Part shown: positions 8,254 through 14,548 of the stretch, one piece after another
Layout of the letters: every line of letters starts with the position of its first letter
Position numbering within the stretch: the stretch's first letter is position 1
Assembly: GCA_949527715.1 (NCBI GenBank)
Contig: CATEWF010000021.1
Location: forward strand, 1 to 14,548
Source of the DNA: an uncultured Mycoplasmatota bacterium
Lineage (GTDB): Bacteria; Bacillota_I; Bacilli_A; Mycoplasmatales; Mycoplasmoidaceae
DNA length: 14,548 bases
Direction: 5' to 3'
The notes under the pieces: model-generated
Databases searched by the model: none
What the model saw: the letters and a program-made list of their open reading frames with translations, nothing else
Told to the model about the DNA's origin: nothing
Made by a program: the position numbers and the translations under genes

Positions 8254-8802
8254 ATGAATATAAGTTTTATTTATTCATATAGTTCTCTTTTATTTGAAAT
8301 TGGAACAAAAGAAAAGAAAATTAAAACTTATTACAAGCAAGCTTGTTTTTTGGTTGATGTATTAACAAAAACAGATCTTGCTAACTTTTTATCTAATTTA
8401 TCAATTGATAAGGAACAAAGAAAAAAAGTATTTAAATCGATGTTTCAAAAAAAACTAGAAACTAAATTTATTTATTTTGTTTGAACAATTATCGACTTTA
8501 ATAGGGGAGATTACTTAGAAAAGATTTTGAGAAGCTTTCTTTCAATTTACGATGATTATTTCTCAATTAACTTTGTTAAAGTTTATTCGGCTTTTGCATT
8601 AAATTCAAAACATTTAAATGATATCAAAAAAGTTCTAACACAAAAATATAAAAAGAAAATCATTCTTCAAAACATTATTGATCCAAGTGTTATTGGAGGA
8701 ATAAAAATTGAATCAAAATACATGTCTATCGATAATACATTTAAAAAGAAATTAGAAATTATTAAACAAAAATCAATTGCACCAATACAACAAAGGAGTT
8801 AA
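8254..8802 (+). CDS. atpH: ATP synthase F1 subunit delta
   Basis: This 182-residue protein caps the F1 hexamer and holds the peripheral stalk. Trp77 is UGA (8482-8484); reading through it joins two halves that each look like delta. The N-terminal half (about 1-110) is the helical domain that binds the alpha N-termini. The C-terminal half has the family motif DPSVIGGIKIESKYMSIDNT (about 149-168), matching the DPSLIGGVKV-type signature. Overall sequence conservation is low, as is usual for delta, so the identification relies on that motif, the length and the place between atpF and atpA. A good ribosome binding site ends 7 nt before the ATG. The gap to atpA is 3 nt. Confidence 0.92.
8792..8798 (+). 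promoter_or_regulatory. Ribosome binding site for atpA
   Basis: AAAGGAG ends 7 nt before the ATG at 8806 and overlaps the last codons of atpH. Confidence 0.75.
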
Positions 8803-8805
8803 ACC

Positions 8806-10401
8806 ATGAATAATAGCGATAAATTCTCAACAACTATAAAAGCTAGAATAAACAAATATTCTTCAAAAGCTACTTTTGAAGAAGAAGGTAAAGTAATCTC
8901 TGTGGGTGATGGTATTGCCTATGTATCTGGTTTAACTAATATCATGTTGAATGAGTTAGTTCTTTTTGAAAATGGTTCTTATGGTATGGCACTTAACCTT
9001 GAAAGTGATTTTGTTGGTGTTGTAATGTTGGGTGAATATAAAGACATTACAGAAGATAGCATTGTTAAACGTACTAAAACAGTAGTATCAGTTCCAGTAG
9101 GAGATGAATTAGTTGGAAGAATTGTTGATCCATTAGGTCAACCGATCGATGGTAAAGGAAAAATTTCTTCGAAGAAATTAATGCCTATTGAAAAAATTGC
9201 TCCTGGTGTTATGACTAGACAATCAGTTGATCAACCGTTACCAACTGGTATTTTATCAATTGATTCTATGTTCCCAATCGGTAGAGGACAACGTGAGCTT
9301 ATTATTGGTGATAGACAAACTGGTAAAACAACAATTGCTATTGATACCATAATTAACCAAAAAGGTAAAAACATATACTGTGTATATGTAGCAATTGGTC
9401 AAAAGAATTCTTCAGTTGCGCAGTTAGCAAGAACCCTTAATGCACATGATGCAATGAAATACACAACAATTGTTTCGGCTACAGCATCTGATATTCCGGC
9501 ATTAAAATACATTGCTCCTTATACAGGTGTAACGATTGCTGAAGAGTGAATGTCTAAGGGTAAAGATGTTTTAATTATTTATGACGATTTATCTAAACAT
9601 GCGGTTGCTTATCGTACAATTTCATTACTACTAAGACGTCCACCTGGTCGTGAAGCTTATCCTGGTGATGTTTTCTACTTGCACTCTCGTTTACTTGAAC
9701 GTGCATGTAGATTAAATAAAGAAAATGGTGGTGGTTCTATTACTGCTTTACCAATCATTGAAACTCAAGCTGGTGATATTTCAGCTTATATTCCTACAAA
9801 TGTAATTTCAATTACCGATGGTCAATTGTTTATGGAAACAGGTATGTTCAATGCTGGTCAAAGACCTGCAATTGGGATTGGTTTATCTGTTTCTCGTGTT
9901 GGTTCATCAGCGCAAATTAAGGCTATCAAACAAATGGCTGGTACATTAAAACTTGAACTTGCACAATATTCTGAATTAAATGCATTTAGTCAATTTGGTA
10001 GTGACTTAGATAATGAGACAAAGAGAGTGCTTGAACATGGTGAAAGAGTAATGCAAATGATTAAGCAACCGCAAAACCAACCATATGATCAAATTGATGA
10101 AGCTATTCTTTTATTTGCAATAAAAGAGAGATTTATTAAATGAATTCCAATTGATAAAATTGAATTATTCAAACAAGACGCAATTGCTTATTTTAAAAAT
10201 ACAAAGGCACGTGCTAAATTAGCAAAAGCACAAGCTTTTGATGATGACTTGATAGAAGAATTTAGAAGCGAATTTAAGAAGTTCTTATCAAGTTATATCT
10301 CAAGTTTTTCAAATTACGATATTTCGAAATATGGTTCAAAAGAAGAATTGAAATATTCTTTAATCGAAAAAGTTAAGGAAGTTAAACGTAACAAAAAATA
10401 A
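8806..10401 (+). CDS. atpA: ATP synthase F1 subunit alpha
   Basis: This 531-residue subunit forms the non-catalytic nucleotide sites of the F1 hexamer. UGA encodes Trp248 (9547-9549) and Trp446 (10141-10143). The N-terminal beta-barrel domain spans about 25-95. Walker A is GDRQTGKT (168-175) and the Walker B region is VLIIYDDLSKH (255-265). The arginine finger that reaches the catalytic site is Arg364 in SVSRVG. The conserved alpha/beta signature just before it reads PAIGIGLSVS, with Gly357 where Asn or Asp is usual; the remaining residues fit. The protein is about 20-30 residues longer than typical, mostly as a Lys/Ser-rich C-terminal tail. The gap to atpG is 2 nt. Confidence 0.97.
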
Positions 10402-10403
10402 TC

Positions 10404-11285
10404 ATGCAATCATTAGAGAATATTAAAAAAAGGATTAAATCAGTTCAGACAACTTCAAAGATTACAGGTGCTATGAAGTTGATTGCTACTGCTAACATTC
10501 GTAAACAAGCAAAAGAATATGACAAGATTGCTTCTTTTTGCAAAGATTTTTACAATGTAGTAAAACCTTTAGTTAGTTCTACTGATGATAAACAACTAAA
10601 TCCAAAAAATGAAAATACATTGTATGTACTAATTTCTTCATCAATGGGTTTATGTGGTGCTTTCAACATTAATATTACAAAATATTTAATTGAGAAAGTA
10701 AAACAAAATGATCGAATCATTGTTTTTGGTAAAAAAGGTTTTTCTTATTTAAGATCTCATGGTTTAGATTCTAAAGTTCTTCACACAATTGAAGTATCAA
10801 GTAAAAATATTAGCTACCTTGAAATTCTTCCAACTAGTGCAATTATTATGGATATGTTTGCAAAAGGCCAATTTGGGAAAATTAAAATGGTTTATACCAA
10901 ATTCATTAATTCAATGACATTCAATCCTATTGAAATTCAAATGTTACCTTTTGATAAAACACTATTTCACAATGAAGAATCAACAAAAAAATCTTTAACT
11001 TCTTTGGATAATACAAATGATAAGAATCAAGTTATTGAATATGAATCATCTAAATATGAAATATTTAAGTCTATTCTTCCAACATTTGTGACTACAATTA
11101 TTTATGCAGGAATAATTGAGTCTCAATTATGTGAAAGCGGTTCAAGACGAAATGCAATGGATACGGCTACTAAAAATGCAAAAGAATTGATAGATAATTT
11201 AGTATTACAATTCAATAGAGCAAGACAAGAAAAAATTACACAGGAAATTAATGAAATAGTCGCAGGAGGCACAGCAAATGAATAG
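10404..11285 (+). CDS. atpG: ATP synthase F1 subunit gamma
   Basis: This 293-residue central shaft turns inside the alpha-beta hexamer. The N-terminal helix has IKKRIKSVQTTSKITGAMKL (7-26), and the C-terminal helix has RRNAMDTATKNAKELIDNL followed by NRARQEKITQEINEIVAGG, both hallmark regions of gamma that form the coiled-coil rotor. Length is normal (about 285-290). A loop at about residues 195-215 (EESTKKSLTSLDNTNDKNQ) looks variable. The gene has no Trp and thus no UGA. I see no Shine-Dalgarno sequence before the ATG, which follows the atpA stop by 2 nt, so re-initiation is the likely mode. The last 8 nt overlap atpD. Confidence 0.96.
   Translation: MQSLENIKKRIKSVQTTSKITGAMKLIATANIRKQAKEYDKIASFCKDFYNVVKPLVSSTDDKQLNPKNENTLYVLISSSMGLCGAFNINITKYLIEKVKQNDRIIVFGKKGFSYLRSHGLDSKVLHTIEVSSKNISYLEILPTSAIIMDMFAKGQFGKIKMVYTKFINSMTFNPIEIQMLPFDKTLFHNEESTKKSLTSLDNTNDKNQVIEYESSKYEIFKSILPTFVTTIIYAGIIESQLCESGSRRNAMDTATKNAKELIDNLVLQFNRARQEKITQEINEIVAGGTANE
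11264..11269 (+). promoter_or_regulatory. Full-consensus ribosome binding site for atpD
   Basis: AGGAGG lies 8 nt before ATG 11278 and inside the atpG coding region. It is the clearest Shine-Dalgarno site in the ATP synthase operon and supports the start that overlaps atpG by 8 nt. Confidence 0.85.
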
Positions 11286-12702
11286 AAGAAATTTAAAAGT
11301 ACAATCTACAGATAAAAACATCGGAAAAATTGTAGAAGTATTAGGCTCAGTAGTAAATGTTAGATTCACGCCTAACAATTTACCTGAAATTTATGATGCT
11401 TTAACCGTTAAGGTCGATAATGAAGAATTAGTTCTTGAAGTTAGTCAAATTGCTGGTGATGATGTAGTTAAATGTATCGCAATGGGCTCAACAAACGGTT
11501 TAAGACGTGGTGATCTTGTAACTGCAACAGGTAATTCAATTAAAGCTCCTGTAGGTAATGGAGTATTAGGAAGAATGTTTAATGTTATTGGTCAACCGAT
11601 TGATAATAGACCAATGCCTAAAAAAGAAATTTCATATGATCCAATTCATAGATTACCTCCTTCATTTGCTGACCAAGCTACAACAACTGAAATATTAGAA
11701 ACTGGTATTAAAGTTATTGACTTATTAATTCCATATGTAAAAGGTGGTAAGATTGGTTTATTTGGTGGTGCTGGTGTAGGTAAAACGGTATTAGTTCAGG
11801 AGTTAATTAATAATATTGCAAAAGGACATGGTGGAATTTCGGTATTTGCTGGTGTTGGTGAAAGAACTCGTGAAGGTAATGATTTATATTATGAAATGGT
11901 AAATGCTGGAGTTATTAATAAAACAGCATTAGTCTTTGGACAAATGAATGAACCTCCTGGTGCAAGAATGCGTGTAGCATTAACAGCATTAACAATGGCA
12001 GAATATTTTAGAGACAAACAAAAACAAGATGTTTTGTTGTTTATTGATAACATCTTTAGATTTACTCAAGCTGGTAGTGAAGTTTCAGCATTACTAGGAC
12101 GTATGCCATCAGCTGCTGGTTATCAACCAACACTTGATTACGAAATGGGTCAATTGCAAGAAAGAATTACTTCTACTAAAAACGGTTCTATCACATCTAT
12201 TCAAGCAGTATATGTTCCAGCAGACGACTTAACTGACCCCGCTCCAGCTACTACATTTACTCACTTGGATGCAAAAACGGTTCTTGACCGTAAGATTGCA
12301 TCATTGGGAATTTATCCAGCAATCAACCCACTTGAATCGAGTTCAAGATTGCTTGATCCAAATATAGTAGGTATTGAACATTATAAAGTTGCTAGAAAAG
12401 TTCAAGAAATTCTTCAAAAATATGAAGAACTTCAAGATATTATTGCGATTTTAGGTATGGATGAATTATCTGAAGAAGATAAATTAACTGTTAATCGTGC
12501 AAGAAAGATAAGAAACTTTTTATCTCAACCTTTCTTTGTAGGTGAAAAATTTACTGGTCGTAAAGGTGCATATGTAAAAGTATCTGACACTATCAGAAGT
12601 TTTAAAGAAATTATTGATGGTAAATGTGATAACATAAATGAACAACACTTTATGTTTGCAGGAACTATAGAAGACGTTAGAGCAAGAGCAAATAAGAAAT
12701 AA
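11278..12702 (+). CDS. atpD: ATP synthase F1 subunit beta
   Basis: This 474-residue subunit is the catalytic part of F1. Walker A is GGAGVGKT (163-170). The catalytic glutamate is Glu195 in GERTREG (194-200). The Walker B stretch is DVLLFIDNIFRF (251-262), followed by GSEVSALLGRMPSAAGYQPT. The alpha/beta signature PAINPLESSS is at 347-356 and the DELSEED loop that touches gamma and epsilon is at 395-401. Length is standard. There is no Trp codon, so the frame is uninterrupted under any code. The N-terminus MNRRNLKVQSTDKN is a short extra segment before the beta-barrel. Translation is coupled to atpG by the 8-nt overlap and to atpC by the TAATG overlap. Confidence 0.98.
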   Translation: MNRRNLKVQSTDKNIGKIVEVLGSVVNVRFTPNNLPEIYDALTVKVDNEELVLEVSQIAGDDVVKCIAMGSTNGLRRGDLVTATGNSIKAPVGNGVLGRMFNVIGQPIDNRPMPKKEISYDPIHRLPPSFADQATTTEILETGIKVIDLLIPYVKGGKIGLFGGAGVGKTVLVQELINNIAKGHGGISVFAGVGERTREGNDLYYEMVNAGVINKTALVFGQMNEPPGARMRVALTALTMAEYFRDKQKQDVLLFIDNIFRFTQAGSEVSALLGRMPSAAGYQPTLDYEMGQLQERITSTKNGSITSIQAVYVPADDLTDPAPATTFTHLDAKTVLDRKIASLGIYPAINPLESSSRLLDPNIVGIEHYKVARKVQEILQKYEELQDIIAILGMDELSEEDKLTVNRARKIRNFLSQPFFVGEKFTGRKGAYVKVSDTIRSFKEIIDGKCDNINEQHFMFAGTIEDVRARANKK

Positions 12703-13118
12703 TGGCATTTAGTCGTTTTAAGTTAAAAATCAATACACCAGAAGGTATCTTCTTTGAAGATGATATTTTACAAATTGAGCTTAAAACATCAAGTGGTTAT
12801 ATTGCTATATTAGCAAATCATGCTCCATTAATTGGTGCTATTGTACCTTCGGTTTGCTATATTAGAGATATTAGAAACAACCGTGTTTCAGCCATTATTA
12901 ATGGCGGAATGTTTTACACAAATAATAACGAGATTAATGTTATTACCGATTTCTTTGACTTTACAAATAACATTAATGAATCAGTTATTGCAAAACGTGA
13001 AGAAAAAATTAGACAAGCGATCAATAACAAAACTTTTTCAAGCGAAATTGCAGTTGAAAGAATACAAACAAAACTTGAAAAAGAACTTAATGATTTAAGA
13101 AAAATTTTAAAACAATAA
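12702..13118 (+). CDS. atpC: ATP synthase F1 subunit epsilon
   Basis: This 138-residue subunit of the rotor couples gamma to the c-ring and can restrain ATP hydrolysis. The N-terminal beta-sandwich (about 1-90) has the family pattern of a TPEG-type start (KINTPEGIFFEDD), LANHAPLIGAIVPS (38-51) and INGGMFYTNNNEINVITD (66-83). The C-terminal part (about 92-138) is two predicted helices rich in Lys, Glu and Arg. The start codon overlaps the atpD stop (TAATG) and has no Shine-Dalgarno sequence, so it probably relies on ribosomes finishing atpD. It is the last gene of the operon. I see no convincing terminator in the 53 nt that follow. Confidence 0.95.
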   Translation: MAFSRFKLKINTPEGIFFEDDILQIELKTSSGYIAILANHAPLIGAIVPSVCYIRDIRNNRVSAIINGGMFYTNNNEINVITDFFDFTNNINESVIAKREEKIRQAINNKTFSSEIAVERIQTKLEKELNDLRKILKQ

Positions 13119-13157
13119 TTTTGTTAAAAACTATCTTAATATAAAGAATTATTTATC

Positions 13158-13163
13158 TATAAT
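13158..13163 (+). promoter_or_regulatory. -10 box of a probable leaderless promoter for the LRR-like membrane protein
   Basis: A perfect TATAAT ends 8 nt before ATG 13172, the same spacing as at 12-26. Transcription would begin at about 13169-13172, so the message would have virtually no leader. A weak -35 candidate is TTAATA at 13136-13141 (16-nt spacer). No Shine-Dalgarno sequence precedes this ATG. Confidence 0.55.
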
Positions 13164-13171
13164 AATTAGAT

Positions 13172-14485
13172 ATGAAACTAAAAAAAATAATCTCTTTATT
13201 AGCGTTAAGTACTGGTGCTTTTTTACCAATTTGTAATTTATCAATTCAAAATAACAAAAATTCAACATCAATAGATGTTGTAAATATCGAAAGTTTAGCT
13301 GTTGGATATTGCGGAGGATTAAGTGCTCCAGATCCTTTAAATGATTTAAGTTTATTAAAAACTTATTTTGCTCCAAACTACTCAAATTCTGGTACTGAAT
13401 TCATCCCAAATGTTGAAGGTGCAGGAAAATATTTCCCCAAATTGTGAAGATTTGATAATAACACCAAAGAGTTAGTTTCTATTACTTTTAAACAATTATT
13501 TATTACTGATTCGATTGCAACATCAATTGTTAAATCTATTGGTTTAAGAAATATTAATGATCCTGTTTTAATTTTTTCAACATCAAATGACGGTTCACTT
13601 AGAATCGAAAACCGTCTATATCAAATTGAATCATTAAACTTAGCCTCATTGTTTTTGTCGGATTCTGAATTAAAAAATTCACCTGAGCAACTTTTATCTG
13701 CTATATTTTTAAATCCTTGACTATATGATACAAATGTTATTGATGGTGAAAAAATAGTAAACTTTAGTGAATCATATTCATTATTAGATAATATTGAATT
13801 ACAAAATAATTCATTAACTTCGATTCCTGTTAATACTTTTGCTAATATTGGAGCTAAGTTAGCACAAGATTCTGACCTTAATATTGTTTTGAATAGTAAT
13901 AATTTGTCATACATAGGTAAAGAACAATTTGGTCAAAACAGTAATATTGATTTTACTTTAGATATTAAAAATAATAAAATAGATGTCAATACTTCAACTA
14001 GTGATATTACAAGTAATCTTTCGTCTTTATACAAAACTGTTATAGTTCTTGATGATAACCATCAACAAATTGATTTTTTCTCACCAATTGATGAAAACAA
14101 TGATTTCTTTTTATATGATTTAATTCATTCTAATTTTAATTCTCATTTCCTATGACCATCATTATTACTAAAAGATAATGTTGCTAACATTATTGCAACT
14201 GAAATCGATAAATTAAACTTATATCAAGCTAAATTAGAAAAATCTGCTGAATTAAGTAAAATCATTACAATTGATGACAATGACTGAACTGGCAAATTCA
14301 ATATTACTATTCACTCTAAAGATTGCTTGACTGGAAAAGATGGTGACTTAGACTACAATAAAAACATGAGTCTTAACCAAAAACTTATTCCTCTATTAAT
14401 ATCTTCTATAGTTTTAATTTTCGGAATTGCTTTCTTGGGAAGTAGAATAAAAAACATTTTAGGGAATAAAAAAAATTCTAAATAA
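13172..14485 (+). CDS. Unrecognised surface protein with leucine-rich-repeat-like segments and C-terminal membrane anchor
   Basis: I do not recognise this 437-residue protein. Four tryptophans are UGA (codons at 13445, 13718, 14153 and 14282), which joins the fragments into one frame. The N-terminus MKLKKIISLLALSTGAFLPIC is a signal-like segment. Cys21 follows L-P-I, a poor lipobox, so lipidation is doubtful. Residues about 207-305 contain LRR-like units: IELQNNSLTSIPVNTFANIG, IVLNSNNLSYIGKEQFGQ, LDIKNNKID and a weaker IVLDDNHQQIDFF. A membrane helix at 405-423 is followed by a basic tail (SRIKNILGNKKNSK), predicting an extracellular body with the C-terminus inside. The gene stands alone after the ATP synthase operon with its own likely promoter. 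A host- or surface-interaction role is only inference from the LRR-like and anchored layout. Confidence 0.85.
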
Positions 14486-14494
14486 TAATAATAA
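14483..14494 (+). repeat. Four tandem in-frame TAA stop codons
   Basis: The stop of the LRR-like gene is repeated as (TAA)4, followed by AAA and then TAG, all in frame. This is either a fail-safe stop or a short trinucleotide repeat in AT-rich DNA. Confidence 0.8.
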
Positions 14495-14501
14495 AAATAG
14501 A

Positions 14502-14530
14502 TTGTAAAAGTTAATTTACGCCACTTACAA
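14502..14530 (+). repeat. Imperfect inverted repeat downstream of the last gene
   Basis: TTGTAA (14502-14507) is repeated in inverse as TTACAA (14525-14530), with GT/AC able to extend the stem past a 2-nt A bulge. No T-run follows, so it is not a standard terminator. Promoter-like CATAAT (14537-14542) follows, with TTTACG at 14515-14520 on the + strand. The reverse strand reads TATACT preceded by TGC. The function is unclear. Confidence 0.3.
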
Positions 14531-14548
14531 GTATAGCATAATCGTTTG

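Noticed and set aside
13113..13128. AACAA...TTGTT hairpin after atpC as a terminator
   Set aside because: The stem is only 5 bp, A/T-rich, and lacks a following T-run; it is not convincing.
12520..13385. Overlapping frames on both strands over atpD, atpC and the start of the LRR-like gene
   Set aside because: They have no family features, and the overlapped frames are known genes or carry clear domains.
13621..13914. 97-codon reverse-strand frame inside the LRR-like gene
   Set aside because: The + frame continues through it with LRR-like motifs and a promoter; the reverse frame has neither a ribosome binding site nor recognisable content.
1..14548. Mobile element, CRISPR array, tRNA/rRNA or defence system
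   Set aside because: I saw no transposase or nuclease motifs, no spaced repeats and no cloverleaf-like segments; the window is filled by the genes listed.

Overview
This window is from a wall-less bacterium of the class Mollicutes that reads UGA as tryptophan. The DNA is very AT-rich. Almost every long gene is interrupted by in-frame TGA codons, and reading these as Trp restores full-length, recognisable proteins. By my count there are about 25 UGA and 6 UGG tryptophan codons. The gene content and the lipoprotein-type ATP synthase subunit b fit a Mycoplasma, Ureaplasma or Malacoplasma-like organism. The species cannot be fixed from the sequence alone.

Layout: all 15 genes are on the + strand and tightly packed, with no gene-free stretch longer than about 65 bases. 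Positions 26-5395 encode a BMP-family nucleoside ABC importer: a membrane-anchored substrate-binding protein, a two-domain ATPase and two permeases. Positions 5398-6018 encode uracil phosphoribosyltransferase (upp). Positions 5987-13118 carry a small four-helix membrane protein in the atpI position, followed by the complete F1Fo ATP synthase in canonical order: atpB, E, F, H, A, G, D, C. Positions 13172-14485 encode an unrecognised surface protein with leucine-rich-repeat-like segments and a C-terminal membrane anchor. It appears to have its own promoter.

How the genes work together: the importer would bring in nucleosides, upp would salvage uracil released from them to UMP, and the ATP synthase (in fermenting mycoplasmas mostly working as an ATPase) would energise the membrane. 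Genes 1 to 14 have junctions of 2-3 nt or overlaps, except 65 nt before atpE and 24 nt before atpF, so they could form one long transcript. A TATAAT box before atpE suggests an extra internal start.

I found no tRNA, rRNA, CRISPR, insertion sequence, phage gene or defence system. The most interesting points are a shared leaderless-promoter layout at the first and last genes, ribosome-binding-site strength that largely tracks subunit stoichiometry in the ATP synthase operon, the uncharacterised LRR-like membrane protein, and a basic C-terminal tail on the first permease.
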